This document shows, piece by piece, positions 1 through 8,816 of a DNA stretch of 64,000 nt (positions are counted from its first letter, which is position 1; the number at the start of each line of letters is the position of its first letter). Location of the stretch: contig JADJWY010000001.1 of assembly GCA_016716085.1 (NCBI GenBank), positions 558,001 through 622,000 on the forward strand, written 5' to 3'. This stretch comes from Hahellaceae bacterium (GTDB lineage: Bacteria; Pseudomonadota; Gammaproteobacteria; Pseudomonadales; Oleiphilaceae). A model generated the notes under the pieces. It was given only the letters and a program-made list of their open reading frames with translations, ran no database searches and was not told the DNA's origin. The position numbers were made by a program, and so were the translations under genes.

Positions 1-1234
1 AGACACCCCGATAACGATCCGCCAGGGCTCGCGCAGACGCATAGCGATCAGCGTTGACCTGCTCTGTGCTCTGATCCAGCAGACGAGCGGCCTCGCCCGG
101 ATGCGGTGTCAGCACCAGAGGCACGCTTTCCGGATTGCGCCAGCCACTGAGCGCCAGCAGATTGAGTGCATCCGCATCCATGACCAGGGGCTTACCGCTG
201 TCTAACACCGTTCTCAGACTCATCTCCCCCCAGGGTGATCGCCCCAGGCCAGGCCCGATCGCAATCACATCGGCCGACGCGATCAGTCCCACCAAAACAC
301 TGTGATGCTCGGTACTGCGAAACATAATATCGGGAAAGCAGCTTAACCCTGGCTGAACGTGTGCATCCCGCGTCGCGCAGGTTACGCTACCGGCTCCGGC
401 TCGCAGGGCGCTTCCGGCCGCGAGGATTGCCGCACCACCCAGACCATAGTCTCCTCCAACAACCAGAATCCGCCCAAAATGCCCCTTATGCGCATCGGCC
501 GTACGATGTGGAAACCGCGAACTGACACTGTCAAAGGTGTATACATCCCCTTGCGGCTGGAACTGACTCACTTCCCCTTCACAGGCAAGGTCGTCTAACC
601 ATAGGTACCCACTATGAGCATTGGCTTCGCCCGTAACCAAACCAGACTTCAGGGCAATAAAGCTCAAGGTCGCATCTGCCCGAACGGCAATGCCCAAACT
701 TCTCCCTGTGAGGGCACACAGCCCCGAGGGGATATCAATTGCCAACACGGGCACCCGGCTCTGATTCAAGGCTTCAATCAATTCGCGGTAAGGTGATCTC
801 ACCTCACCTGCCAGACCAATCCCCAGCAGTGCATCCACCACCACATCGGCATCGAGGCTGCACTGGGAATTCCAGTCTGAGATAGCCACCCCTGCCTCGT
901 CTGCAGCGCGCCAGGCAAGCGCCGCATCCCCCTGTAGTCTCTTAGGATCAACCACGCTCCAGACCTGCACATCCAGCCCGCGCTCATGCGCCAGTCGGGC
1001 AACGACATATCCGTCCCCGCCATTGTTCCCGCCGCCACACAGTACCTGCAGGCGGTGACAGGCCGGCCAGCGCTGAAGCAGTAATTCAAAGGCGCTTCGA
1101 CCGGCGCGCGCCATGAGTGTGGATCCACCTTCGGCGCCCAGGCGCTGAATGGCCTTTGCATCCATCTCCCGCACCTGTTGAGGTGAGAAAAACAGACATT
1201 TTTTTCGGAACGTCGCCTGGAGCGGAATGCGCAT
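1..1234 (-). CDS. nnr: Bifunctional NAD(P)H-hydrate epimerase / ADP-dependent NAD(P)HX dehydratase (5' part)
   Basis: Repairs damaged nicotinamide cofactors: an N-terminal YjeF_N epimerase and a C-terminal carbohydrate-kinase-fold dehydratase together restore NAD(P)H from its hydrates. The frame is open from an ATG at 1234-1232 through position 1, so about 410 of a usual 490-500 residues are visible and the 3' end lies outside the window. Visible motifs are GGGNNGGDGYVVARL, DALLGIG and IDIPSGL in the epimerase half, and HKGHFGRILVVGG, IGPGLG, MDADALN and LTPHPGEAARLL in the dehydratase half. It is transcribed away from the molybdoenzyme operon. In many gammaproteobacteria nnr sits next to queG and tsaE/orn; queG and orn are both nearby here. 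Confidence 0.93.
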   Translation of the reverse strand, partial: MRIPLQATFRKKCLFFSPQQVREMDAKAIQRLGAEGGSTLMARAGRSAFELLLQRWPACHRLQVLCGGGNNGGDGYVVARLAHERGLDVQVWSVVDPKRLQGDAALAWRAADEAGVAISDWNSQCSLDADVVVDALLGIGLAGEVRSPYRELIEALNQSRVPVLAIDIPSGLCALTGRSLGIAVRADATLSFIALKSGLVTGEANAHSGYLWLDDLACEGEVSQFQPQGDVYTFDSVSSRFPHRTADAHKGHFGRILVVGGDYGLGGAAILAAGSALRAGAGSVTCATRDAHVQPGLSCFPDIMFRSTEHHSVLVGLIASADVIAIGPGLGRSPWGEMSLRTVLDSGKPLVMDADALNLLALSGWRNPESVPLVLTPHPGEAARLLDQSTEQVNADRYASARALADRYRGV

Positions 1235-1423
1235 ATACGTAGAAACCACTTAAACAATAAACCCTACTCATCTGTTAATTATAGCAAATATTCGAAACAG
1301 AGCATTAATTAACCAGATCCCCGTAGAAAATTTTGTTTCTGAAAATGCGTGCCGTGACACTACAGAAAAACGGGTGCGGCAGTTTACACTGAGACGCTTC
1401 GGCTTAAAACATGGACGATAGAC

Positions 1424-1442
1424 AAATGACCGCCGGTCATTT
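1424..1442. promoter_or_regulatory. Perfect 9-bp palindrome upstream of the molybdoenzyme operon
   Basis: The sequence AAATGACCG-C-CGGTCATTT is a perfect inverted repeat with a one-base centre, 46 bp before the iorA-like start codon. Its size and symmetry fit a TetR-type operator. The regulator is not in this window, so the assignment is inference. It lies between divergent nnr and the iorAB-type operon and could act on either. Confidence 0.5.
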
Positions 1443-1488
1443 AAAGTCGCAACAATAAAATCAATACACCCGCAAAGGTCACACCACC

Positions 1489-1965
1489 ATGGTCACGTTT
1501 ACGCTCAACGGGATCGTCCACTCTCTGGACGTCCCGGACGACACGCCACTCCTCTGGGTCATTCGCGACGAATTGAAACTGAAAGGCACCAAATTCGGCT
1601 GCGGCATGGGGCTTTGCGGCGCCTGCACCGTCCATCTTAACGGACAGGCGATCCGCTCATGCATTACCCCGGTTGCAACGATCAATGGACAGCGGCTGAT
1701 GACCATTGAAGGTCTTGGCACCCCGGAACAGCCTCACCCGCTGCAAAAGGCCTGGGTGCAGCACAGTGTGCCCCAGTGCGGCTACTGTCAGTCAGGTCAA
1801 CTGATGTCGGCCAGCGCACTGCTCGCCGCAAATCCACACCCGACCGAAGCCCAGATTCGGGAGGCGATGTCCGGTAACGTCTGTCGCTGTGGCACCTATC
1901 CGCGCATTCTGAAAGCGATCCAAACCGTGACCAATGCCATGACGGGAGAGGAAGAAACCCTATGA
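1489..1965 (+). CDS. iorA: Isoquinoline 1-oxidoreductase-type small [2Fe-2S] subunit
   Basis: Electron-transfer subunit of a xanthine-oxidase-family molybdenum hydroxylase; it would pass electrons from the molybdenum site of the large subunit to an acceptor. At 158 residues it has the family's usual length. Eight cysteines form two [2Fe-2S] sites: C38, C43, C46 and C58 in the plant-ferredoxin-like half (CGMGLCGAC), and C97, C100, C132 and C134 in the helical half (CGYCQSGQ, CRCG). No signal peptide is present, so it probably rides with the Tat-exported large subunit. A purine-rich AAAGG lies about 10 bases before the ATG, and the stop overlaps the next start by four bases. The substrate cannot be deduced: the family also includes aldehyde and nicotinate-type enzymes. 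Confidence 0.88.
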   Translation: MVTFTLNGIVHSLDVPDDTPLLWVIRDELKLKGTKFGCGMGLCGACTVHLNGQAIRSCITPVATINGQRLMTIEGLGTPEQPHPLQKAWVQHSVPQCGYCQSGQLMSASALLAANPHPTEAQIREAMSGNVCRCGTYPRILKAIQTVTNAMTGEEETL

Positions 1966-4169
1966 TTGACTCGCCTTTAAACCCCTCACTTAATCGACGC
2001 CGTTTTCTCAAGGTCATGGGTACCGGCAGTGGTGGCCTGATGCTGGCCTTTCACTTACCGGGCTGTAGCCAGATCCCGCCCGGGCAACAGGAAAATTCAC
2101 TGCGCCCGAATGCCTGGCTGGAATTCACCTCCCAGGGTGCCTGCGTATTAACGCTGGATCGTGTCGAAATGGGCCAGGGCACGATGACCGGTATGGCGAC
2201 CCTGCTCGGCGAGGAGTTGGATTATGATCCTTCACGCATTGAGGTTGTCTTCGCGCCCGTTGGCAAGGCCTATGTGCAACCTGACTTTGGACTGCAAATC
2301 ACCGGCGGGAGCACCAGTATCAGCAGTAACTGGGTCAGACTGCGGGAAGCCGGCGCATCCGGGCGCGCGGTATTCGTCAAAGCGGCCGCTGAGGTCTGGC
2401 AAGTGGATCAAAGTCAGGTGCGCACCGCCAATGGCGTCTGCTTCCTGCAGGGCTCGGATAAGCAGGTCAGTTACGCCGATCTCGTCGCGCTGGCCGCCAC
2501 CCTGTCTGCTCCGTCCTCTCCCGAACTGAAATCGGCAGACCAGTTCCGCTATATCGGCAAGCACAATGCGCGCCTCGACGGTCGTTCGAAATCCTTTGGT
2601 CTGGCTGATTACGGCATTGATCAGGAGCCGGACGATCTGCTCTATGCCGTACTGATCCGTGCCCCGCGCCTGGGCAGCACACTCAAGGGTTTCGATGCGG
2701 AAGCGGCACAACGCATGGCGGGCGTCGAGCGTATCTTTGCCTGTGATGCAGGCATCGCCGTCGTCGCCCAGAGTTACTGGCAGGCGCGCAAAGCGGCCGA
2801 ACAGGTTAAGGCTGACTGGCAAACCAACGAACTGAGTGCTCTCTCGACAGAACAAGTCTTCGCACAATATGCCACTGGGCTGGATGAGGAAAGCGGCGAC
2901 TCCGTGCGCGATGACGGTGATCTTGATGAAGTACTGGCCACTGCTGAGCAGCTTGTCGAAGCAGAATACCGCCTGCCCTATCTTGCCCACGCCACGATGG
3001 AGCCACAGAATTGTACGGTTTGGATCCGCGAGGATCGCTGTGATGTCTGGGCCCCCACGCAGGGGCCGGACATTGCACGCTATGTTGCGCGACGCGCCAG
3101 CGGGCTGTCCGAGAGTGACATCCACATCCATACCACTTTTATCGGGGGTGGTTTCGGAAGGCGCCTGAGTCAGGACTATGTCAACGAAGCCGTCCTGATC
3201 GCGAAAGAATTCGATCGCCCGGTCAAACTGATCTGGTCACGTGAAGAGGATACCCGCTACGATCTCTACCGCCCGGCATCACTGCATCGTCTGAAGGCAG
3301 GACTGGATCGATTTGGCAAGCCACTGGGCTGGCATCACCGGATTGCCGCGCCGGTCGTTCTGGATCACTACGCCAAAGATGCCTCTGGCGCGATGGCACC
3401 GGGCTGGACCCCACCTGCGATCGTAAATTTCTCGTCTAACTTCGCCTCCTGGATTACGCCGGATACCTCCGCTATCGAGGGCGCCGAAGATCTGCCCTAC
3501 GATTTTTCAGCCATTGCAGTGGACCATGTCAAAGTCGATCCCGGTGTTCCGATCAGTTATTGGCGTGCGGTCGGCCACTCTTTTAACGGCTTTGTGGTCG
3601 AGAGTTTTATGGACGAGCTGGCTGAAAAAGCCGGTGAAGATGCGCTGTCCTTCCGTTTGAAGCGCCTGCAAAATTTCCCGCGCCATCAGAACGTACTCAA
3701 ACTCGCCGCCGAGCGCGCAGGCTGGGGATATTCGTTGCCCGAGGGGCATTTTCATGGCCTTGCCGTGCACAAAAGCTTTGGCACGGTCGTCGCTGAAATC
3801 GCCGAAGTCAGTGTTGAGCAGGGCAGGATTCGCGTCCACAAAGTCACCTGTGCGGTGGATTGCGGACAGGTCGTGAACCCGGATATCGTTGTCGCCCAAA
3901 TGGAAAGCGGCATCATTTTCGGTCTAACGGCAGCGCTCTACGGTGAAATCACGCTCAAGGAAGGCGCTGTGGAACAATCGAACTTCCATGATTACCCCAT
4001 GCTGCGCATGAATGAATCGCCAGACATCGAGGTGATAGTGGTCGAGAGTCAGGAAAGCCCCACCGGGGTGGGTGAACCGGGCCTGCCACCCATCGCGCCC
4101 GCGGTTGCGAATGCCCTCTATCGCGCAACGGGTCAGCGCCTGCGTAGCCTGCCCCTGCGCTTGGCGTGA
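1962..4169 (+). CDS. iorB: Isoquinoline 1-oxidoreductase-type large molybdopterin subunit, Tat-exported
   Basis: Catalytic subunit (735 residues) of a periplasmic molybdenum hydroxylase that inserts oxygen from water into a heterocycle or aldehyde. The N-terminus has a twin-arginine signal (NRRRFLK, residues 11-17) followed by a hydrophobic stretch, so the folded cofactor-loaded enzyme would be exported. The molybdopterin-binding domain carries the glycine-rich TFIGGGFGRRL segment and ends with GVGEPGLPP, whose Glu705 matches the catalytic base of the family. It overlaps the small subunit (ATGA). The following XdhC- and MocA-like genes supply and insert the cofactor, which supports an MCD-type cofactor as in other IorB-like enzymes. 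The substrate is unknown. Confidence 0.9.
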   Translation: MIDSPLNPSLNRRRFLKVMGTGSGGLMLAFHLPGCSQIPPGQQENSLRPNAWLEFTSQGACVLTLDRVEMGQGTMTGMATLLGEELDYDPSRIEVVFAPVGKAYVQPDFGLQITGGSTSISSNWVRLREAGASGRAVFVKAAAEVWQVDQSQVRTANGVCFLQGSDKQVSYADLVALAATLSAPSSPELKSADQFRYIGKHNARLDGRSKSFGLADYGIDQEPDDLLYAVLIRAPRLGSTLKGFDAEAAQRMAGVERIFACDAGIAVVAQSYWQARKAAEQVKADWQTNELSALSTEQVFAQYATGLDEESGDSVRDDGDLDEVLATAEQLVEAEYRLPYLAHATMEPQNCTVWIREDRCDVWAPTQGPDIARYVARRASGLSESDIHIHTTFIGGGFGRRLSQDYVNEAVLIAKEFDRPVKLIWSREEDTRYDLYRPASLHRLKAGLDRFGKPLGWHHRIAAPVVLDHYAKDASGAMAPGWTPPAIVNFSSNFASWITPDTSAIEGAEDLPYDFSAIAVDHVKVDPGVPISYWRAVGHSFNGFVVESFMDELAEKAGEDALSFRLKRLQNFPRHQNVLKLAAERAGWGYSLPEGHFHGLAVHKSFGTVVAEIAEVSVEQGRIRVHKVTCAVDCGQVVNPDIVVAQMESGIIFGLTAALYGEITLKEGAVEQSNFHDYPMLRMNESPDIEVIVVESQESPTGVGEPGLPPIAPAVANALYRATGQRLRSLPLRLA

Positions 4170-5221
4170 GGCCGGCCATGCGGGGCGCTCAGGCCAGTGT
4201 CATACAACAGGTCAGTGCCTGGCTGGACGCCGGTCACGCCGTTTGGCTTTGCACGGTTGTGCGCACCTTCGGCTCGGCGCCCCGCCCTCTCGGTTCCATG
4301 ATGGCCTTTTGTGCCGGACAAGGGGCGGTGGGCTCGGTTTCCGGTGGGTGTATCGAGGAAGCCCTGTTCGAGGATCTGGCCTCAGGCACTCTCTTGCAGC
4401 GTGCGGCGCGTTCGAAAGGCCCCTGGCGGCTTCGTTATGGCCAATCTGCTGAGGATCAATCACGTTTTTCCCTGCCCTGCGGAGGTCAACTCCATTTAAT
4501 ACTGGAGCACCTGACTCCCGATGCGCTGCAGCAGCAACACTTCCGGGAACTGGTCAGCGCCCTGCAGGCACGGCGCCCCATCGCACGCGACGTCTGCCTC
4601 TTCAGCGGTCAGACCCAGCTGAGTCCACTCCCCGATAAGTTTCAGGCTGCCGTGCAGTTTACCCATAACCGGGTCTCGATTTCGCTCAGTCCGTCAGACC
4701 AGCTCCTATTGGTCGGAATGGGTGAAGTCACCCGGTATGCAGCACAATTTGCCGAAGCGGTCGATTTCGAGGTGACGGTGTGCGATCCCCGAGCGTCGTA
4801 TCTGGCACTTTATCCCCTGCATCCCGTCCCCGTGTTGCATGCCAATCCAGATCGGCTCATCGCGGAACACTTTCACGACGAGCATTCGGCCATCATTACC
4901 CTCAGCCACGATCCACGCGTCGATGATCTGGCCCTGATGGAGGCCCTGCAGACGCGCGCTTTTTTCATCGGCGCCATGGGCTCTGAGCAGACCTCGCGCG
5001 CACGCCGCGATCGTTTGCAGCAACTCGGTATAACGCCTCGACAACTTGCCCATCTGGTGGCGCCGGTGGGTCTGCCAATTGCCAGTAAAACGCCCGGCGA
5101 AATTGCGTTGTCGGCCATCTCGCAGCTGACCCAGGTGCGCAACCATCTACGGCGAGGCTCTGCCTCCGGACGCATCGCTGAGGGATACGACGACGTCTGC
5201 CTGCTGGAAGCGCTGCGCTGA
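4166..5221 (+). CDS. XdhC/CoxI-family molybdenum cofactor insertion/sulfuration factor
   Basis: Chaperone that binds and prepares molybdenum cofactor for insertion into xanthine-oxidase-family enzymes. The N-terminal XdhC_CoxI domain contains the typical SAPRPLGSMMAF and SGGCIEE segments. The C-terminal Rossmann-like XdhC_C domain has LLLVGMGEVTRYAA and the family signature FFIGAMGSEQTSRARRDRL. At 351 residues it is full length. A GTG at 4166 overlaps the iorB stop (GTGA); an ATG at 4178 is an alternative start. Its place between the large subunit and the MocA-like gene indicates that it matures this particular enzyme. Confidence 0.88.
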   Translation: MRPAMRGAQASVIQQVSAWLDAGHAVWLCTVVRTFGSAPRPLGSMMAFCAGQGAVGSVSGGCIEEALFEDLASGTLLQRAARSKGPWRLRYGQSAEDQSRFSLPCGGQLHLILEHLTPDALQQQHFRELVSALQARRPIARDVCLFSGQTQLSPLPDKFQAAVQFTHNRVSISLSPSDQLLLVGMGEVTRYAAQFAEAVDFEVTVCDPRASYLALYPLHPVPVLHANPDRLIAEHFHDEHSAIITLSHDPRVDDLALMEALQTRAFFIGAMGSEQTSRARRDRLQQLGITPRQLAHLVAPVGLPIASKTPGEIALSAISQLTQVRNHLRRGSASGRIAEGYDDVCLLEALR

Positions 5222-5829
5222 TGGTGTGGCTGGTTCTCGCCGCCGGTCGCTCCTCACGTTTCAATGGCGATAAATTGCTGGCGCCACTGCGGGATGGGCG
5301 CCCCTTGATTCTGCATACGCTTGAAAAGCTACCCCAAGCCACCCCCGTGTATGTCATCACGCGCCCCGACAACCCTGCGTTGATTGAGGTTCTGGTAAAG
5401 CATTTCAGGCAAAGTCCGAATCAAGCGCAACATCTCCTGGTGTGCCCCGAGGCGCCACTCGGCATGGGCCACGTGATTGCCTGGAGCATCCGCACGCTGC
5501 GAGCGCAACACAACCTGGACTGGATCGGCATTCTTTTGGGTGACATGCCGTTCGTTGCGCCTCAAACGTTTTATGACTTACAGCTACTTGCAGAACGAGT
5601 CGGGCAGCCCTTTATCATAACGCCAACATTTAACGGGAAACGGGGTCACCCAGTACTCTTCAGCCACGCAATGCAACTTCATCTGGAGAACCTTTCTGGC
5701 GATGTCGGCGCTGGCCACTGGCTGCGTGATCCCGGCCTTGCTGCAATGATTATCAGGCACGAGGTAGACGATCCCGGCATTCTTGACGATATTGATACGC
5801 GTGAGCAATTGCAGAGCTACCTGGCATGA
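5221..5829 (+). CDS. mocA: MocA/MobA-like molybdopterin nucleotidyltransferase
   Basis: Transfers CMP or GMP from the NTP to molybdopterin, giving the dinucleotide cofactor used by the molybdoenzyme upstream. The 202-residue protein starts with the family signature WLVLAAGRSSRFNGDK, has the metal-binding GILLGDMPFV loop, and ends with the usual GILDDIDT segment near the C-terminus. For xanthine-oxidase-family enzymes the expected product is molybdopterin cytosine dinucleotide, hence MocA rather than MobA; this is inferred from context. It overlaps the XdhC gene by one base and the next gene by four, so translational coupling along the operon is likely. Confidence 0.85.
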   Translation: MVWLVLAAGRSSRFNGDKLLAPLRDGRPLILHTLEKLPQATPVYVITRPDNPALIEVLVKHFRQSPNQAQHLLVCPEAPLGMGHVIAWSIRTLRAQHNLDWIGILLGDMPFVAPQTFYDLQLLAERVGQPFIITPTFNGKRGHPVLFSHAMQLHLENLSGDVGAGHWLRDPGLAAMIIRHEVDDPGILDDIDTREQLQSYLA

Positions 5830-6674
5830 TCAAAGACATTACCGCACAACTTTACGCCCACACACCCTCTGAAACCCTCTACCACTACACCACCTTTTCG
5901 GGCTTTATGGGCATTGTCCAACGGCGCACACTGTGGGCCAGCGATATTCGCTACATGAACGATTCGGCAGAGCTCCGCCATACTGCCGACCTGGTGCGCC
6001 AGGAGGTCAATCGCCGGACAGCCAAGGGTCATCCCAATCCGGGGCTGCTGACCCGCTTTCTGGATTGGATCGCCAACCGCATCACCAACGGTCACATGCT
6101 GTTTGCGGCCTCATTTCGCACTAACGGCAACCTGCTTAGCCAATGGCGTGGCTATAGCTCTCCCGGAAAGGGCGTTAGCATCGGCTTGCAACCAGCGTCC
6201 ATTCTTGCTTGCGCGCGCAGCCAACAGTTTGAAATCGGCAAGTGTGTCTATGATCCTGCCCGTCAGGCACAGCTGATTGCTCAGGTTGTGGACGCCGTGG
6301 AAGCGTTGCATGCCCGTGTCACGGATGAGCCCCATCTGTTTGGCGAAATTGAAAGCGATTTGCTGAGGATAGCGGCGGTGCTCAAGCACCCCTCATTTCA
6401 GGAAGAGGAAGAGTGGCGCATTGTGTCCCCCGTGATTAACGACTTCATTAACGCACCGGTCAAATTCCGCGAGGGCACCTCAATGCTGGTGCCTTATTTT
6501 GAATTTGCTCTGCTTGGCGAGCGCGAAGGCATCCTGCCCATCGAGCACCTCTACCTTGGTCCCACCAGTTCAGTTGAATTGAGCATGAACTCCATTCGCA
6601 TGTTTTTGGCGAAATCCGGCATCAATCCGCGTCGTGGTGTAGAATACTGCCAGATTCCTTATCGACAGAAATAG
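5826..6674 (+). CDS. DUF2971 family protein
   Basis: A 282-residue protein of the poorly characterised DUF2971 family. The N-terminus reads LYHYTTFSGFMGIVQ, then LWASDIRYMNDSAEL, the conserved core of the family; a second conserved patch is QEEEEWRIV. There is no signal peptide or membrane segment, so it is probably cytoplasmic. It begins inside the last codon of mocA (ATGA), which suggests co-transcription with the molybdoenzyme genes, although nothing in the sequence links it to molybdenum. The His-Tyr start followed by an Ile-rich helix recalls ADP-ribosyltransferase-like folds such as DarT; that is a weak inference from pattern only. Confidence 0.75.
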   Translation: MIKDITAQLYAHTPSETLYHYTTFSGFMGIVQRRTLWASDIRYMNDSAELRHTADLVRQEVNRRTAKGHPNPGLLTRFLDWIANRITNGHMLFAASFRTNGNLLSQWRGYSSPGKGVSIGLQPASILACARSQQFEIGKCVYDPARQAQLIAQVVDAVEALHARVTDEPHLFGEIESDLLRIAAVLKHPSFQEEEEWRIVSPVINDFINAPVKFREGTSMLVPYFEFALLGEREGILPIEHLYLGPTSSVELSMNSIRMFLAKSGINPRRGVEYCQIPYRQK

Positions 6675-6685
6675 CATTGCCCACC

Positions 6686-7777
6686 ATGGCCGATCGCCCC
6701 ACACCCACCCTCGACGAAGCCCGACTCAAGCACCTGGCTGAAAGTCTCAAAGTCAAGGCAGGTGAACTGGGCTTCGCCGAGCTGGGCATCACGGACACCC
6801 AACCAGGCTCGCACGAAGCAGCGCTCCAGCGCTGGCTGGACGCAGGATATCACGGCGACATGGACTACATGGCCCGTCACGGAACCAAACGCAGTCGTCC
6901 CGACGAACTGGAACCGGGAACCTTGCGTGTGGTGAGTGTGCGGATGAACTATTGGCCGGACGGACACCCCGCGCTCACCCAGCTCGAAAACGGGGAGCAG
7001 GCTTACCTTTCCCGCTATGCACTGGGGCGAGACTACCACAAGGTGCTGCGCCAGCGCCTGAAGCAATTGGGCGACTTTCTGCAAACCCAGGTGGCCGGTA
7101 CGCATTACCGCGTCTTTGTCGACAGCGCGCCCGTGCTCGAAAGAGCCTTTGCAGAAAAAGCTGGTTTGGGGTGGATCGGAAAAAACACGCTGTTAATACA
7201 CCCCAAAGTCGGCTCCTACTTCTTCCTCGGCGAGCTTCTGACCAACCTGCCCCTGCCGGTGGATGCAGCGTTTTCGTCGACGCATTGTGGCAGTTGCACC
7301 GCCTGCCTGGATATTTGCCCCACGCAGGCCTTTGTCGGGCCACATTTGCTGGATGCGCGCCGCTGTATTTCCTACCTGACGATAGAACTTAAAGGGCCCA
7401 TTCCCGAAGACCTGCGCCCGCTGATGGGGAATCGCGTATTTGGTTGCGATGACTGTCAGATCGGCTGCCCCTGGAACAAATTTGCCAGCTTTACCGGCGA
7501 AACCGACTTCACACCCCGCCACCAGCTCGACAGTGCCTCTCTGATTCAACTGTTTGCCTGGACAGAAACAGAATTTCTCACACGCACGGAGGGCTCGCCT
7601 ATCCGCCGTACAGGGTATCAAGGCTGGTTGCGCAATCTGGCAGTCGGATTGGGCAACGCCCCCACATCATCCGCCGTCATCGAGAGTCTGAAGGCCCGCC
7701 GCAACGATCCATCTGCCCTGGTACGAACGCATGTCGAATGGGCACTCACTCAACATCAAGGAGATAAGCTCCCGTGA
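6686..7777 (+). CDS. queG: Epoxyqueuosine reductase
   Basis: Catalyses the last step of queuosine synthesis in tRNA, reducing epoxyqueuosine with cobalamin and two [4Fe-4S] clusters. Both ferredoxin-like cluster motifs are present: CGSCTACLDICPTQA and CDDCQIGCPWN. The substrate domain contains VRMNYWP and the typical VDSAPVLERAFAEKAGLGWI segment. A C-terminal HEAT-like region ends with VRTHVEWAL. The ATG at 6686 was chosen; an in-frame TTG at 6677 would add three residues. It follows the DUF2971 gene by about 10 bases and overlaps the next gene by four. Confidence 0.95.
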   Translation: MADRPTPTLDEARLKHLAESLKVKAGELGFAELGITDTQPGSHEAALQRWLDAGYHGDMDYMARHGTKRSRPDELEPGTLRVVSVRMNYWPDGHPALTQLENGEQAYLSRYALGRDYHKVLRQRLKQLGDFLQTQVAGTHYRVFVDSAPVLERAFAEKAGLGWIGKNTLLIHPKVGSYFFLGELLTNLPLPVDAAFSSTHCGSCTACLDICPTQAFVGPHLLDARRCISYLTIELKGPIPEDLRPLMGNRVFGCDDCQIGCPWNKFASFTGETDFTPRHQLDSASLIQLFAWTETEFLTRTEGSPIRRTGYQGWLRNLAVGLGNAPTSSAVIESLKARRNDPSALVRTHVEWALTQHQGDKLP

Positions 7778-8079
7778 ACCGGACACCTGAAAGTGATGAT
7801 ATCCGCACTAAGCTCAACCAGGAAACCTCTCGTATTGCCTGGAAAGACCTGCAAACTTTTTACGCACGGGGGCACATCGTGCGTGTGGCGGCGGAGCTGG
7901 ATTTGCTTACCGTAGCCAGCGAACTCGCCGCCGACAATGCGGCACAATTACGTCAATGGATGGATGCCGGACAGGTGGGAGAGGTAACGATCAGTGATGC
8001 CCAACGTTACTTCGAGGAAAACCGCGAACTGTGGGCCGTCGTGCTCATGCCCTGGGTGCTGATTCAGGATAAACCCTAG
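7774..8079 (+). CDS. DUF2288 family protein
   Basis: Small protein of 101 residues matching the DUF2288 family, with the typical IAWKDLQTFYARG and LWAVVLMPWVLIQD segments. Its function is unknown. It starts with GTG overlapping the queG stop (GTGA) and has a clear AAGGAG ribosome-binding site at 7758-7763. Translational coupling to queG is likely. No signal peptide or membrane helix is seen. Confidence 0.8.
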   Translation: MNRTPESDDIRTKLNQETSRIAWKDLQTFYARGHIVRVAAELDLLTVASELAADNAAQLRQWMDAGQVGEVTISDAQRYFEENRELWAVVLMPWVLIQDKP

Positions 8080-8095
8080 GGCGCCCAACGCGCCC
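8079..8095. terminator. GC-rich hairpin between convergent genes
   Basis: GGGCGC-CCAAC-GCGCCC forms a six-base-pair stem immediately after the DUF2288 stop and before the elbB stop. There is no U tract, so factor-independent termination is doubtful; it may simply separate the converging transcripts. Confidence 0.3.
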
Positions 8096-8105
8096 CAGTG
8101 CGCTC

Positions 8106-8762
8106 TTATCTCACCCAATCCAACACCTGATTGACCAGGCGGGTAATGCCCTTTTCTGCATCCAGCGGCGAATGCGCCAGCATGTAGGCGGGCGTCGAAA
8201 CCACCTTACGGGCCTCGTCTACAACCACGCCCTCAACCGGGCAGTTCTCATGACGCGCACCCATCGCCTCCAACACCGCAGCGGTGTCAGAGTCGGTACC
8301 GATTGTGCAGGTTGTACCTTTGCCATAAATCGCAGCGATCATTGCCGGTGCAATACACACGTAACCCGCCGGCTTGCCCTCCTGGGCAAATTCCCGTGTG
8401 GCCCGCAGCACCTCAGGATCGACCTGCATCGCACTGCCCTTCACGGCGAAATCACACAGATTCTTGGCGGCACCATAGCCACCCGGTACAACCAGCGCGT
8501 CAAAGTCAGCGGCCTTCAATACACTGAGCGGTTTGATCTTTCCACGCACAATACGCCCTGCCTCTTCAAGCACATTGCGACCAGCCCCTTCAACAACCTG
8601 GCCCGTCACGTGATTGACCACATGCATCTGGGGTTTATCAGGCGCAAAACACTGGTATTTCGCCCCCCGGCGCTCAAGCGCCAGCAGACTGAGCACAGCT
8701 TCGAACACTTCGGCACCATCCAGATAGCCACAGCCCGACAGGATTACAGCAACATTTGTCAT
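8106..8762 (-). CDS. elbB: ElbB, DJ-1/PfpI-family glyoxalase
   Basis: A 218-residue DJ-1/PfpI superfamily protein that matches ElbB (sigma cross-reacting protein 27A), described as a glyoxalase-like protein linked to isoprenoid metabolism. The N-terminus VAVILSGCGYLDGAEVFEA and the nucleophile-elbow region GYVCIAPAMIAAIYG are typical; the cysteine there corresponds to the family's reactive cysteine. A strong ribosome-binding site (AAGGAG) precedes the ATG. It follows orn by 54 bases on the same strand and is probably co-transcribed with it. Confidence 0.9.
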   Translation of the reverse strand: MTNVAVILSGCGYLDGAEVFEAVLSLLALERRGAKYQCFAPDKPQMHVVNHVTGQVVEGAGRNVLEEAGRIVRGKIKPLSVLKAADFDALVVPGGYGAAKNLCDFAVKGSAMQVDPEVLRATREFAQEGKPAGYVCIAPAMIAAIYGKGTTCTIGTDSDTAAVLEAMGARHENCPVEGVVVDEARKVVSTPAYMLAHSPLDAEKGITRLVNQVLDWVR

Positions 8763-8816
8763 TATTTTTCTCCTTGTTTGGCGAACGCAGGTAGGGCAAT
8801 TAACTACCCCACGTAT

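Noticed and set aside
799..1257. A 152-codon minus-strand frame at the left end
   Set aside because: Out-of-frame reading of nnr; the true frame is open through the window edge and carries all nnr motifs.
2232..3131. A 299-codon minus-strand frame opposite the molybdoenzyme large subunit
   Set aside because: Antisense shadow of a clearly identified gene; no family motifs and no ribosome-binding site.
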